A stretch of 64,000 nucleotides of DNA from Taibaiella helva (GTDB lineage: Bacteria > Bacteroidota > Bacteroidia > Chitinophagales > Chitinophagaceae). The notes beneath the pieces are model-generated. The model was given only the letters and a program-made list of their open reading frames with translations. It was not told the origin of the DNA and made no database searches. Positions 18,540 through 27,562 of this stretch are shown one piece after another. Position numbers and translations under genes: made by a program. Each line of letters opens with the position of its first letter. Within the stretch, counting starts at the first letter, position 1. The stretch is taken from positions 310,001 to 374,000 of the forward strand of contig NZ_QUZZ01000002.1 in the NCBI RefSeq assembly GCF_003545695.1, read 5' to 3'.

Positions 18540-18567
18540 GGACAACAATTCATAAGCGATTGCAGCA

Positions 18568-18597
18568 GGGGCTATCCCGTAAGGAATAGCCCCTTTT
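18568..18597 (+). terminator. Intrinsic terminator of the first T9SS cargo gene
   Basis: GGGGCTA (18568-18574) pairs with TAGCCCC (18587-18593), followed by TTTT. Confidence 0.88.
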
Positions 18598-18619
18598 CCT
18601 GTATAAACGCCATAAATTA

Positions 18620-18640
18620 TTTGCCCCGGTCGGGGGCAAA
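18620..18640. repeat. Solitary REP-like palindrome
   Basis: TTTGCCCC (18620-18627) pairs with GGGGCAAA (18633-18640). The arms are identical to the hairpin at 4425-4443 beside the RAYT gene; only the loop differs. It follows the terminator of the surface protein gene. Confidence 0.65.
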
Positions 18641-18839
18641 TCGCAGTATCGCGTTGCTTAAGGCTATTGCACGCTATTATACCATACTTTGTTTTTTACT
18701 TAAAGCCAATAGTATATGTATTGAATATGGATTTTTAAGATTTTTTTAAGTTAATTGTTTTAACTTGTCGTTTTGTATTTATTAAGTTTAGAACAATAAA
18801 ATATTACAAGTGGTACTTGCTATTTGAAGTGCCATTTGC

Positions 18840-18875
18840 AAGGGGTGAAGCCGAAAACCCTTTTTCAGAGTAGGC
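18840..18875 (+). promoter_or_regulatory. Candidate structured 5' UTR element, copy 2
   Basis: Same block as at 15690-15721: AAGGGG, then GCCGAAAACCC, then TTCAGAGTAGGC, 27 bases before the ATG. AAGGG (18840-18844) can pair with CCCTT (18858-18862), and GCC (18850-18852) with GGC (18873-18875). The two stems interleave as in an H-type pseudoknot. Confidence 0.5.
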
Positions 18876-18902
18876 ATTAAACATATCCTAAATCCTTTTA
18901 CC

Positions 18903-20666
18903 ATGATGAGAAAACTGACGCGAAAGATGGGCTTACTATGCAGCCTGGGATTGCTGTTCACCGGTATGCATACCTACGGACAGTATTGTATTCCTTCCAG
19001 TTTGAATGGCTGTGACGAAGGCGATGACGTTAACACTTTTATCCTTAACGGAGAGGGAGGAACAAGTTTGAATACAGCCAATACAGGTTGTTCCCTGGGC
19101 GCATACGACGATCTTACAACGCTTACGCCGGTCGACCTGATGCCTGGACTTAATTACACAGCTACTGTTTCATCTGAATATTATGATCCTATTTTCGTGG
19201 ATGGTGATTTTTGTGCTATATGGATCGATCTTGATAATAACGGCACTTTTGAATCATCAGAACAGGTAGGGGGAACGAATACCTATATCCTGGACAGTGG
19301 AAGTCCTGTTACGATCTCCATACCAGGAGCAGCGACTTCGGGTAATCGCAGAATGAGAGTAGTAGTGGCCTATGGCGTTCTTATTGAGGATATGGATCCT
19401 TGCAATGCCGGAGCCAATACCTGGGATTATGGTGAAGTACATGACTATATGGTTAATATTCTACCGCCTCCGGCTTGTCCGTTCCCGACAGGCCTTACAG
19501 CTGTCGCCTCCGGTAATGGTGCAACGGTAAGCTGGAGTGGCGCTGGTAGTTTTGTCCTTGAATATGGCCCGGAAGGATATACACCCGGTACCGGAGCTGC
19601 AGCCGGAACAAACGGAACGCTGATTTCCCCGGCAGTATCTCCCCAGGCGATCCCCGGCCTTTCTAACGGTACCTATGACATATACATCCGGCAGGACTGC
19701 GGTGCTTCCGGGTTCAGCATTAACATGAAAGCAGTCTTTGCCACCAACGATGAATGCGGCAGGGCCATTGCGCTTTCCGGCGGCTCAGCACTGGCGACAT
19801 CAACCAATGGCGCCAACGAAAGCATGACTCCCTGTGGCAGCACCAGTACAGCCCTGGATACCTGGTATAAGGTGACAGCAGGCAGTGCGGGCGATATTAC
19901 ACTTACTGCCACGCCAGACGGCGGGGCTGATGTCGTTATGGAAGTTTTCTCAGGAGATTGCAGTGCTCCGGTTTCCCTCGCCTGCGTTGATAATTCTTTT
20001 GGCACAGAAACATACACCATTACCAGTGCCACAGCAAATACCACTTATTATATGAGGGTCTATGATTTTAATGGCGGACAGGTCAGCTTTAATCTCCAGG
20101 CTTCGGGCGCTCCTTTACCCGTTGTATTGGATCAGTTGTCTGGCCGTTTGCTTGCCGGCAACCTGGCGCAGCTGAGCTGGACCACCTTTATGGAAAAGAA
20201 CAATAAAGGCTTTGATGTACAGCGTTCGGAAGACGGCCGTACCTTCAGCAGCATCGGCTGGGTCAGTACACAAACCGAGGGTGGCAACAGCAGCCAGGCT
20301 TTACGCTACCAATTCACGGATAAGAAAGCCATCAGCGATGCCGCTTATTATCGCCTGCAGCAGGTAGACCGGGATGGTAAGGCAACCCTGTCGAACATTG
20401 TCCGGCTGGGTAGCCAAACAGAAAGCAGCTTCAACATTATCGCTTCCCCCAATCCCGTAGCCGGCGACCTTGCCGTGCGCATCAAAGGCGACCGCAGTGC
20501 CGATGCTATGCTCTATATTACCGACATCTCAGGAAAAGTAGTGATGCAGGCGCCGGTTACCGCTGCCGCTACGATAGTGAACATGGCCGGCCTTGCCAAA
20601 GGCGTTTACCTGCTGAAGTATACCGACAGCAGCCAAAGCAAAACCCTTAAAGTAACCCGTCAATAG
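18903..20666 (+). CDS. Secreted T9SS cargo protein with GEVED-like and PPC-like domains
   Basis: A 587-residue surface or secreted protein. After a signal peptide (ending near residue 26, HTYGQ) comes a GEVED-type domain (about 45-188) with CAIWIDLDNNGTFESSEQV, RMRVVVAYG and the closing GEVHDYMVNI. A fibronectin-like segment follows (about 190-275), then one PPC-like module (NDECGRAIALSGG ... LDTWYKVTAG ... TTYYMRVYDF). The C-terminal T9SS type A sorting domain (SPNPVAGDLAVRIKGDRSADAMLYITD ... GVYLLKYTD ... LKVTRQ) closely resembles that of the upstream gene. The two genes are paralogues with separate terminators and a shared leader motif. Confidence 0.88.
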   Translation: MMRKLTRKMGLLCSLGLLFTGMHTYGQYCIPSSLNGCDEGDDVNTFILNGEGGTSLNTANTGCSLGAYDDLTTLTPVDLMPGLNYTATVSSEYYDPIFVDGDFCAIWIDLDNNGTFESSEQVGGTNTYILDSGSPVTISIPGAATSGNRRMRVVVAYGVLIEDMDPCNAGANTWDYGEVHDYMVNILPPPACPFPTGLTAVASGNGATVSWSGAGSFVLEYGPEGYTPGTGAAAGTNGTLISPAVSPQAIPGLSNGTYDIYIRQDCGASGFSINMKAVFATNDECGRAIALSGGSALATSTNGANESMTPCGSTSTALDTWYKVTAGSAGDITLTATPDGGADVVMEVFSGDCSAPVSLACVDNSFGTETYTITSATANTTYYMRVYDFNGGQVSFNLQASGAPLPVVLDQLSGRLLAGNLAQLSWTTFMEKNNKGFDVQRSEDGRTFSSIGWVSTQTEGGNSSQALRYQFTDKKAISDAAYYRLQQVDRDGKATLSNIVRLGSQTESSFNIIASPNPVAGDLAVRIKGDRSADAMLYITDISGKVVMQAPVTAAATIVNMAGLAKGVYLLKYTDSSQSKTLKVTRQ

Positions 20667-20689
20667 TCTAGTCTCCCTGGTTTAGAAGA

Positions 20690-20722
20690 AGAATGCCGTT
20701 CTTAATGGACGGCATTCTTTTT
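20690..20722 (+). terminator. Intrinsic terminator of the second T9SS cargo gene
   Basis: AGAATGCCGT (20690-20699) pairs with ACGGCATTCT, followed by a T run, 24 bases after the stop. Confidence 0.92.
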
Positions 20723-20881
20723 GTATTCAAAGACACGGTACGGTACATCGGGCAAACATGCTGCGTTGCCGGAAGTGCGCTTCGCCATTGGTGGACTTCA
20801 TCAACAACATGCAGTGTCGAAAAAGACTTTACAACGTTGCATCTTTGCGGGGAAAATCTTAGTGTTGCCGCCTTCATACAA

Positions 20882-20910
20882 AGAGACGATGCTTTTGGGG
20901 CATCGTCTCT
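20882..20910 (-). terminator. Terminator at the end of the ribosomal protein cluster
   Basis: On the minus strand, AGAGACGATGC and GCATCGTCTCT (20882-20892 with 20900-20910) form an 11-bp stem, followed by TTTG. It lies 26 bases past the rplQ stop. Confidence 0.88.
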
Positions 20911-20936
20911 TCTCATCCGGGTAATGTGGAAAGAAA

Positions 20937-21500
20937 TTATTCTTCGGTTTTACCTTCTTCCTGTTGCGGCGCTTCGAGGGTTTCCTTGGCAGGTGCTTCG
21001 ATCGTATCCTCAGCAACCGGCTTTACCGCTTCAGCTACTTCAGCAGCAGGAGCGGCTTCCGCTTTAGAAGTTGTTTTTGAGCCACCGCGGCTACGGCGGG
21101 TTTTCTTGGCAGCACCTGCTTTCGCTTCTTTCACATATACTGTGTTGAAGTCGACCAGCTCGATCATTGCCATTTCGGAAGCATCGCCCATACGGGGAGC
21201 CAGCTTGATGATGCGGGTGTAACCGCCGGGACGGCTGGCTACCTTATCGCTCACTGCGCTGAACAGTTCCTTGATCGCTTCTTTATCCTGCAGCTTGGCA
21301 AATACCAGACGACGGTTGTTCACGTTGTCGGTCTTTGATTTGGTGATCATAGGCTCAACATAGGTACGCAGCGCCTTGGCTTTTGCCAGGGTAGTGGTAA
21401 TACGTTTGTGCTGGATCAGCTGGCAGGCCAGATTGGACATTAAAGCTCTCCTGTGTGCCGTTGTACGGCCGAGGTTGTTGATTTTGTCTCCGTGACGCAT
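20937..21500 (-). CDS. rplQ: 50S ribosomal protein L17
   Basis: Large-subunit protein L17 (bL17). Start taken at [21 protein letters not shown], the conserved N-terminus, rather than at an upstream start in the same frame. The conserved core reaches about residue 128 ([10 protein letters not shown]). Beyond it lies a tail of about 60 residues rich in Ala, Lys, Glu and Pro, a form of extension common in Bacteroidota L17. A strong hairpin lies between it and rpoA, so it may be transcribed by read-through or from its own start. Confidence 0.96.
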   Translation of the reverse strand: MRHGDKINNLGRTTAHRRALMSNLACQLIQHKRITTTLAKAKALRTYVEPMITKSKTDNVNNRRLVFAKLQDKEAIKELFSAVSDKVASRPGGYTRIIKLAPRMGDASEMAMIELVDFNTVYVKEAKAGAAKKTRRSRGGSKTTSKAEAAPAAEVAEAVKPVAEDTIEAPAKETLEAPQQEEGKTEE

Positions 21501-21580
21501 GACATTTGTTGTTTTAATACCGCTGTACCGTGTCAAGGGCTACTGCGGCTGGCTCCGGATGAAGCCTGTTAGTAATGAAA

Positions 21581-21616
21581 ATAAAAAAACCTTCCTGCCT
21601 CATAGGACAGGAAGGG
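21581..21616 (-). terminator. Intrinsic terminator between rpoA and rplQ
   Basis: On the minus strand, CCTTCCTG and CAGGAAGG (21608-21615 with 21590-21597) form an 8-bp stem followed by seven T. It lies 12 bases past the rpoA stop and 81 bases before the rplQ start, inside what is normally one operon. Confidence 0.82.
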
Positions 21617-21628
21617 TGTGAAAACAGA

Positions 21629-22624
21629 TTAATCTTCGCTCATTTTTACCCGGCTGATATCCATACCGAAGTGCAGACCGCGCTCTTGCAGCACCTGATC
21701 GATCTCGGTAAGGGATTTCTGGCCGAAGTTGCGGAACTTCATCAGCTCATCCTGGGTGTACTGAACCAGCTCGCTCAGGGAATTGATCTTAGCCGCTTTG
21801 AGACAGTTGAAAGCACGTACAGAAAGCTCGAGATCTTCCAGCGGGGTATTCAGCACTTTACGCAGCTGAAGCATACCTTCGTCCACAGTCTCTTCTTTCT
21901 CTTCACGTTTCACATCCAGGGAGATGTTCTCATCGGTGATGATCATCAGGTGCTGGATCAGGATACGGGAAGCTTCTTTTACAGCTTCTTCGGGGTGAAT
22001 GGTACCGTCGGTCACCACTTCCATGATCAGCTTTTCGTAGTCGGTACGCTGCTCCACACGGGTGTTCTCGATGGTATACCTTACATTCTTGATAGGCGTG
22101 TAGATGGAGTCAATCGCGATGAAGTTAACCGGCGCATCTTTGGGCTGATTTTCTTCTGAAGGAACATATCCGCGGCCTTTTCCAATGTGTAATTCAATTT
22201 CCAGGGTAGCAGCAGAATCCAGGTTGCAGATCACCAGCTCCGGATTCATTACTTCAAAGTTGGGAGTAGCATCGCCTATCATTCCGGCAGTGAATTGCTC
22301 CTTTCCTTTGATCACAAGTTCCACTCTGTCATGGTTGAGGTCACCATCTCCATTCTTCTTCAAACGAACCTGCTTTAAGTTCAGGATAATCTCGGTCACA
22401 TCTTCAATAACGCCTTTGATGGTAGCAAATTCGTGGTCTGCGCCTGTGATCTTGATACCGGTGATCGCATAGCCCTCGAGAGAGCTCAGCAATACCCTGC
22501 GCAGCGCGTTACCGATGGTAACGCCGTAGCCCGGCTCCAAGGGACGAAACTCGAATTGTGCTTCAAAGTCCGTTGCTTTCTGCAACACAATTTTATCCGG
22601 TTTTTGAAAATTCAATATTGCCAT
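21629..22624 (-). CDS. rpoA: DNA-directed RNA polymerase alpha subunit
   Basis: Alpha subunit of RNA polymerase, 331 residues. The N-terminal dimerisation domain includes EPGYGVTIGNALRRVLLSSLEGYAIT. The C-terminal domain that binds UP elements and activators carries LEDLELSVRAFNCLKAAKINSLSELVQYTQDELMKFRNFGQKSLTEI. It has the usual place between rpsD and rplQ. Complete, with the family's normal length. Confidence 0.98.
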   Translation of the reverse strand: MAILNFQKPDKIVLQKATDFEAQFEFRPLEPGYGVTIGNALRRVLLSSLEGYAITGIKITGADHEFATIKGVIEDVTEIILNLKQVRLKKNGDGDLNHDRVELVIKGKEQFTAGMIGDATPNFEVMNPELVICNLDSAATLEIELHIGKGRGYVPSEENQPKDAPVNFIAIDSIYTPIKNVRYTIENTRVEQRTDYEKLIMEVVTDGTIHPEEAVKEASRILIQHLMIITDENISLDVKREEKEETVDEGMLQLRKVLNTPLEDLELSVRAFNCLKAAKINSLSELVQYTQDELMKFRNFGQKSLTEIDQVLQERGLHFGMDISRVKMSED

Positions 22625-22670
22625 TTGGAAATTTTGAAGTTAAATTAGAATTTTTTGTAAATGTATCAAC

Positions 22671-22696
22671 AAAAACCCAAAAGGCCCAACGGGCCT
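22671..22696 (-). terminator. Hairpin between rpsD and rpoA, terminator-like
   Basis: On the minus strand, AGGCCC-GTT-GGGCCT (22682-22696) is followed by TTTTGGGTTTTT. The stem is short but GC-rich. It starts 9 bases after the rpsD stop and could attenuate transcription into rpoA. Confidence 0.6.
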
Positions 22697-22705
22697 GGGG
22701 TCGGA

Positions 22706-23311
22706 TTACTTAGAGTACAACTCTACGATCAGTTGCTCCTTAATGTTCTCCGGTACGTTTTCCCTTTCGGGGTAGGCCAGGAAAACACCTTTCACTTCCT
22801 TCTCGTTGAAATCCAGCCAGTTGATACCGGGGTTCTTACCACGTACATTACCGGTTACAGCAGCGTTGGCTTTAGACTTGGGCTTCAGCTCGATTACGTC
22901 GCCGGGCTTCATGGTGTAAGAAGGAATATTTACGGCATGGCCGTTAACCAGCACATGCTTGTGGGACACCAGCTGACGGGCGGCACTGCGGGTAGGCGCA
23001 ATGCCGAGACGGTATACGGTATTGTCCAGGCGGGCTTCCAGCAGCTTGATCAGGTTTTCGCCGGTAGCGCCTTTCTGGCGGGCAGCTTCAACATAAGTGT
23101 TGCTGAACTGGCGCTCGAGCACCAGGTAGGTGTATTTTGCTTTTTGTTTTTCTTTCAGCTGGATAGCGTATTCGCTTGCTTGCTTACGCTTGCGGTTTGC
23201 ACCGTGCATACCGGGAGGATTGCTGTTCTTTCCCAGGTTTTTGCCGGAGCCCAGGATAGGCTCACCGAAAATGCGGCAGATTTTGTTTTTTGGACCAGTG
23301 TAACGTGCCAT
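22706..23311 (-). CDS. rpsD: 30S ribosomal protein S4
   Basis: Small-subunit assembly protein uS4, 201 residues from the ATG at 23311 (MARYTGPKNKICRIFGEPI). An in-frame upstream start was rejected because the family begins at MARYTGP. The S4 RNA-binding domain is visible in LDNTVYRLGIAPTRSAARQLVSHKHVLVNG. S4 often represses its own operon by binding its mRNA; hairpins flank this gene on both sides. Confidence 0.97.
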   Translation of the reverse strand: MARYTGPKNKICRIFGEPILGSGKNLGKNSNPPGMHGANRKRKQASEYAIQLKEKQKAKYTYLVLERQFSNTYVEAARQKGATGENLIKLLEARLDNTVYRLGIAPTRSAARQLVSHKHVLVNGHAVNIPSYTMKPGDVIELKPKSKANAAVTGNVRGKNPGINWLDFNEKEVKGVFLAYPERENVPENIKEQLIVELYSK

Positions 23312-23350
23312 GTGTACTTTGTAAATTAATTCGATTTTTGATTTAGAATA

Positions 23351-23467
23351 GCCCGTCCGTCTCATTAAAAATCGAAAACCGGATACGGAGGGCTTTTATG
23401 TCAGTAGATTTTTTGCCGGCCAGGGCCTGGCAAAAACGGAAATGGGAAACTACCGAGGCAATTTCCG
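23351..23467 (-). promoter_or_regulatory. Hairpin-rich leader between rpsK and rpsD
   Basis: The 180-base gap holds three possible stems on the minus strand: CGGAAAT/ATTTCCG (23437-23467) followed by TTTTT, TTTTTGCC/GGCAAAAA (23410-23436), and GCCCTCCGT/ACGGACGGGC-like arms (23351-23393). The set could act as a terminator plus a leader for rpsD, possibly an S4 autoregulation site. This is a structural reading only. Confidence 0.45.
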
Positions 23468-23490
23468 ATTTCCAGCTTTTATCGTTCAGA

Positions 23491-23895
23491 TTAAACTCTT
23501 CTTTTCTTGGGAGGACGGCAACCGTTGTGGGGCAGTGGCGTAATGTCCTTGATGGTCACTACTTCGATACCGCTGTTAGACACGGAACGGATGGCACCTT
23601 CACGGCCGGAACCGGGGCCTTTCACATATACATCCGCTTTTTTCATACCGGCATCCAGGGCAACTTTAGCGGCATCTGCTGCTGCTTGCTGCGCGGCATA
23701 CGGCGTGTTCTTCTTAGAACCGCGGAATCCCATTTTACCGGCAGAAGACCAGGAGATCACCTGTCCCTGCTTGTTGGTAAAGCTGATAATGATGTTGTTG
23801 AATGTAGCGCTGATGTGCACGTCGCCATGGGCGTCCACTTTCGCTACACGTTTTTTGGCGGCTACTTTTGCTGAGCCTGCTTTTGCTTTTGCCAT
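23491..23895 (-). CDS. rpsK: 30S ribosomal protein S11
   Basis: Small-subunit platform protein uS11, 134 residues. Conserved segments seen: [37 protein letters not shown] and the C-terminal [19 protein letters not shown]. The N-terminus has the Ala/Lys-rich lead common in the family. It lies between rpsM and rpsD in the standard order. Confidence 0.98.
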   Translation of the reverse strand: MAKAKAGSAKVAAKKRVAKVDAHGDVHISATFNNIIISFTNKQGQVISWSSAGKMGFRGSKKNTPYAAQQAAADAAKVALDAGMKKADVYVKGPGSGREGAIRSVSNSGIEVVTIKDITPLPHNGCRPPKKRRV

Positions 23896-24051
23896 TTTTT
23901 CGTAAAAAAGGTAGTCTGTTAAAAAATGACTTAGTCCGTTTCCGGCAATCAGGCCACGAGGGCTGTATGCCGCTGTACTAAGCTGCGCTGTTCCCTAACC
24001 CGCAAAGAAGTAAAAAAAGAGGCTCCGGCGAACAGGCAAGATAAATCCGGT

Positions 24052-24432
24052 TTACTTCTTTGGTGCTTTTTTCTTACCAGCAACAGTTTTGCGCTTGCCC
24101 TTACGGGTACGGCTGTTGGTACGGGTACGCTGACCGCGCAGGGGAAGTCCCTTACGGTGACGGAGACCACGGTAGCATGCAATATCCATCAGGCGTTTGA
24201 TGTTCATCTGCACTTCAGAGCGCAGCTGACCTTCAACTTTGAATTCGCCGTTGATGATATTACGGATAGCAGCCTGCTCATCGTCGTTCCACTCGCTTAC
24301 TTTCTTGTTTACGTCAATGTTTGACTTGTCCAAGATGTAACGGGCGGTGCTACGTCCGATACCAAAGATGTACGTGAGACCAATTTCGCCACGCTTGTTT
24401 TTGGGAAGATCAATACCAGCTATACGAGCCAT
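24052..24432 (-). CDS. rpsM: 30S ribosomal protein S13
   Basis: Small-subunit head protein uS13, 126 residues, starting [30 protein letters not shown]. The C-terminal basic tail has the conserved [25 protein letters not shown] pattern that contacts tRNA and 16S rRNA. It follows rpmJ by 38 bases. Confidence 0.98.
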   Translation of the reverse strand: MARIAGIDLPKNKRGEIGLTYIFGIGRSTARYILDKSNIDVNKKVSEWNDDEQAAIRNIINGEFKVEGQLRSEVQMNIKRLMDIACYRGLRHRKGLPLRGQRTRTNSRTRKGKRKTVAGKKKAPKK

Positions 24433-24470
24433 GTTGTGTATTTACTATTTACGATTTAGAAACGAGTGGA

Positions 24471-24587
24471 TTAACCCTGGCGCTGCTTGAAGCGGGGATT
24501 CTTTTTGTTGATTACGAATAATACGCCTTTGCGACGAACGATCTTACAATCGGCGCTGCGCTTTTTAATGGCTGCACGAACTTTCAT
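24471..24587 (-). CDS. rpmJ: 50S ribosomal protein L36
   Basis: Large-subunit protein bL36, 38 residues, from the ATG at 24587 to the TAA at 24471. The translation starts [19 protein letters not shown] and ends [10 protein letters not shown]. Only one Cys is present, so this is the zinc-free form. It lies between infA and rpsM, as expected. Confidence 0.95.
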   Translation of the reverse strand: MKVRAAIKKRSADCKIVRRKGVLFVINKKNPRFKQRQG

Positions 24588-24621
24588 ACTGAGTTATAAA
24601 TTTGATATTTAAAATGGGTTG

Positions 24622-24840
24622 CTACTTATACCTGTATATTATCCGGCCGCGGGAAAGGTCGTATGGACTCATCTCCACGCCCACTTTGTCGCCCGGTAGG
24701 ATACGAATGTAGTGCATACGCATTTTTCCGGAGATGGTTGCCAGTATTTCGTGGCCATTTTCCAATCGGACACGAAACATAGCATTAGACAACGCTTCAA
24801 CTATATTTCCGTCTTGTTTAATCAGGGACTGTTTCGCCAT
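24622..24840 (-). CDS. infA: Translation initiation factor IF-1
   Basis: IF-1, an OB-fold protein of 72 residues that occupies the A site during initiation. Conserved strings: [31 protein letters not shown] and RILPGDKV. It is the first gene of the infA-rpmJ-rpsM-rpsK-rpsD-rpoA-rplQ run visible here and has a consensus promoter directly upstream, so this part of the cluster can be transcribed independently of secY. Confidence 0.97.
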   Translation of the reverse strand: MAKQSLIKQDGNIVEALSNAMFRVRLENGHEILATISGKMRMHYIRILPGDKVGVEMSPYDLSRGRIIYRYK

Positions 24841-24857
24841 ATTTTACAAAAGGACTG

Positions 24858-24885
24858 CAAAAGTAGGAAGAATTTTCCAATACAA
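24858..24885 (-). promoter_or_regulatory. Promoter of infA and the ribosomal gene run
   Basis: On the minus strand, TTG (24883-24885), 17 bases, then TACTTTTG (24858-24865). This matches TTG-N17-TAnnTTTG and lies 17 bases before the infA ATG. A second -7-like box TAACTTTG lies at 24978-24985 on the same strand. Confidence 0.8.
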
Positions 24886-25153
24886 AAAAAGTTTTTCCTC
24901 AATAGGAATAACATGCCGGGAAATACCTACCTTATGTCGTATTTTTGAATTTAAAATCTGTTTTGAGGTTTGGTGCGCAAAGTTAAGCAAAAAACAGCAG
25001 ATGCACTTATTGTTGTGCCTGGCCCGGCCGCTCTTGTCCCAGGGATAGCCGGTAAAAACGGAAACCCTGCATAAGTAGCTAACTATAAATTCTTAACAGG
25101 GGTTTTTCAAGAAATGCCGTATTTTTACCCCTTCATATAAAAGAATAGCTAAC
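24886..25153. other. Divergent intergenic region between infA and the TPR gene
   Basis: Holds the upstream minus-strand box TAACTTTG (24978-24985) and, on the plus strand, a TATTTTTA string near 25120 about 30 bases before the TPR gene, which could be its -7 box. No gene was seen. Confidence 0.45.
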
Positions 25154-26455
25154 ATGAGCAAAAAGATATTATTCCTTGCTACCGGAATAATGGCGGCATC
25201 CCTCACCTACGCCCAGAAGGACAAGTTCAAAGAGGCCCAGAAGGAGCTGAAAAATGCGCTGGAGAAAAACAAGGATAAGCCAGCCGAAGCCGCAGAGGCT
25301 TTTCGTAAAGCAAAAGCCGCCGTTGACGCCGCTGCTGCCGACGAGACTACCAAAGGCAATGCTCAGGTATGGTTTACCCGTGCCGGAATCTACATCGGTA
25401 TGCAGGACAACCCGGCATTCAAGGAGAGCATGCCTTACCGTGAAGGCGTAGACGCGCTGCAAAAAGCGTTTGCGATGGATAAAAAGCTGTCTACCGAGCA
25501 GGATGGCGTCAACCTGGCCGCTAATGCTGCTTTCTTTGCTTACAACGACGGTATCAATACTTATAACGACAACAAATACGGCGAGGCCTATAATATCTTC
25601 AAAAAAGGCTTTGAGATCGTAGGCCCCGATAAGGACAAACGCTTTGTGCTGATGCCGGTGATCGATACCATCCGTGCCCAGACGCAGATGTTTATGGGCT
25701 ACAACGCCTTTTACGATAAGCATTATGATGAAGCCATCGCCAACCTATCGGCAGCGAAGGCGAGCCCTTACCTGGAAAAGGAATACAACATTTTCCTGAT
25801 CCTGGCGCAGGCTTATGAGCAGAAAGGCGACAAGGACAACCAGCTGGCCACGCTCCAGGAGGGCAAGAAGAAATTCCCCAATGAGAAAAACCTGCAAAGC
25901 GCCGAGCTGAACTACTACATTACCTCCGGTAAGCAAAGCGAAATGGTAGGCAAGCTGGAAGAAGCCGCAGCCAAAGATCCCGGTAATCCCGAGCTGCAGC
26001 TGAACCTGGGTATCGTGTATGCCGAAATGGCCCGCCCGACCAGCGGTTCGCCTGCAGCAGCCAACGCTGCCGAGTACCGTGGCAAGGCCGAAGCCGCCTA
26101 TAAGAAAGCCGTAGAGCTGGCGCCGGATAATGGCTCTTACAACTACCAGCTGGGCGCCTTCTACTTCAACCAGGCCGCCGATATCAATACCGAGATCAAT
26201 AACCTGGGTACGAGCAAGGAAGATCAGAAGAAATATAATGTGCTGCTGGCGCAGCGTGATGGTTTATTCAAACAATCGCTGCCCGGCCTGGAGAAAGCCA
26301 AGGACATTTTCACGGCTAAAAAGACCAACCTGAAAGGCGAAGAGCAGCGTTTCTACCAGAATGCGCTGGGTGCCCTCAAAGAGATCTACAACCGTACCGA
26401 TCAGGCCGACAAAGTAGCCGAGATCAAGAAGCTGCAAAGCGAGCTGGGTTTCTAA
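25154..26455 (+). CDS. Secreted tetratricopeptide repeat protein
   Basis: A 433-residue protein with an N-terminal signal peptide (KKILFLATGIMAASLTYAQ) and a mostly helical body of TPR-like repeats. Examples are the GEAYNIFKKGFEIVG region near residue 150, YDEAIANLSAAKASPYLEKEYNIFLILAQAYEQKGDKDNQLATLQEGKKKFPN near 195-245 and PELQLNLGIVYAEMARP near 280. It probably acts in the periplasm as a scaffold. No enzyme motif was seen. Monocistronic; the next gene is convergent. Confidence 0.82.
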   Translation: MSKKILFLATGIMAASLTYAQKDKFKEAQKELKNALEKNKDKPAEAAEAFRKAKAAVDAAAADETTKGNAQVWFTRAGIYIGMQDNPAFKESMPYREGVDALQKAFAMDKKLSTEQDGVNLAANAAFFAYNDGINTYNDNKYGEAYNIFKKGFEIVGPDKDKRFVLMPVIDTIRAQTQMFMGYNAFYDKHYDEAIANLSAAKASPYLEKEYNIFLILAQAYEQKGDKDNQLATLQEGKKKFPNEKNLQSAELNYYITSGKQSEMVGKLEEAAAKDPGNPELQLNLGIVYAEMARPTSGSPAAANAAEYRGKAEAAYKKAVELAPDNGSYNYQLGAFYFNQAADINTEINNLGTSKEDQKKYNVLLAQRDGLFKQSLPGLEKAKDIFTAKKTNLKGEEQRFYQNALGALKEIYNRTDQADKVAEIKKLQSELGF

Positions 26456-26479
26456 AGCAAATATGTGCAAAACGAGGTT

Positions 26480-27562
26480 TCAGGGGCAGACATTCAGGTC
26501 TGCCCCTTTTTCACGCGCATGCTCGCGGAAATATACCCAGCGACTTACATCGCTGTAGGTATTGATCCCTTCGGTCTGGCCATGCAGGCGCAGGTACTCG
26601 TCGTACAGCGAGGTGCTGATGCGCCGGAAGCGGCTGCGGTAGCGCCGGTTCATGGCCCGCAGCGTATCCATGTCGTTCCGGCTTTGCTGGTTCAGCCCGG
26701 CAAAGATCTGCCGCGCCGCAGTGGAATCCCGTACCTGCAGGTCGGAATAGGCGTAAAGGAATAAGTTGAAATAAGCAGAATAGCGGAAAGCTGGTATAGT
26801 GCTTTCCGATGCCAGCACATAAGCCAGCAGGTTGGCGTCATCTTCTGCAGCGATACCGGCCTGGTGCGCCATCTCATGACTCACGACGAAGGGGTGCATG
26901 AACGGCGGAATGAAGCGGTTGAACTGGCCCTCTCCCGACAGGGGATTGTAATAGCCCTGTATGCCCAGATAGTTCAGCATATAGCCCAGCGAGGTCGGTT
27001 TGACCTTGAGGTGCGGCAGCTTGTCCCCGAAGCGCTGGTGATATAACCGGTTGGCGAGGGTATTGGTCAGCTCCAGCGTGGTATAGGATATAGGATGCTG
27101 CTGTACAGCGTTCATCTGCCGTACGAGGGTCTCATTGAGATCGATCAGCGCATGCGTATCCCATTGGAGCGTCTCCAGGTTCCATTCGGCGGAGAGCGGC
27201 TTACGCGAATAATTGCCGCCCCACAAGAGCAGGAAAAGAAAATAGATGATCAGCGGCAGCATTCCCAGCCGGAGGGATTCGGTGAGCAGGTCGTTCTTGT
27301 TCCTTTTGAACGTAAACAGGAAATAGACCGTCCGTATCAGCACCAGGAGGAGCAGCAGCGCCAGCAGCAGGTACAGGGTATCGCCCACGCTGATGGAGAT
27401 GCCGTTGAACAGGTTGCTGCGTCCGCGCTGCAAGGGCAGGAAAAGATGACGGATATAGAAAATAAGGAAAGATTCGCTGTGGTTGAGCGCATATTGAAAG
27501 ACCAGGATCAATACAAGCAGGACCACTATAACACCTATACGCAGGTAATTTCTTCGTTTCAT
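26480..27562 (-). CDS. DUF3810 family membrane protein with HExxH motif
   Basis: A 360-residue protein. The N-terminal third is membranous: a helix at about 10-26 (IGVIVVLLVLILVFQYAL), one near 58-76 (LYLLLALLLLLVLIRTVYF) and one near 95-115. The C-terminal two thirds are soluble. The motif VVSHEMAHQAG (about residue 230) is an HExxH zinc-peptidase signature, and the following EDDANLLAYV is the likely third-ligand helix. DUF3810 is a Bacteroidota family of unknown substrate. Peptidase activity is inferred from the motif alone. Confidence 0.85.
   Translation of the reverse strand: MKRRNYLRIGVIVVLLVLILVFQYALNHSESFLIFYIRHLFLPLQRGRSNLFNGISISVGDTLYLLLALLLLLVLIRTVYFLFTFKRNKNDLLTESLRLGMLPLIIYFLFLLLWGGNYSRKPLSAEWNLETLQWDTHALIDLNETLVRQMNAVQQHPISYTTLELTNTLANRLYHQRFGDKLPHLKVKPTSLGYMLNYLGIQGYYNPLSGEGQFNRFIPPFMHPFVVSHEMAHQAGIAAEDDANLLAYVLASESTIPAFRYSAYFNLFLYAYSDLQVRDSTAARQIFAGLNQQSRNDMDTLRAMNRRYRSRFRRISTSLYDEYLRLHGQTEGINTYSDVSRWVYFREHAREKGADLNVCP

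Noticed and set aside
15738-20666. The two T9SS proteins as part of a polysaccharide utilisation locus
   Set aside because: No SusC/SusD-like genes, glycoside hydrolases or regulators are adjacent; the PPC-like and GEVED-like domains give no substrate.
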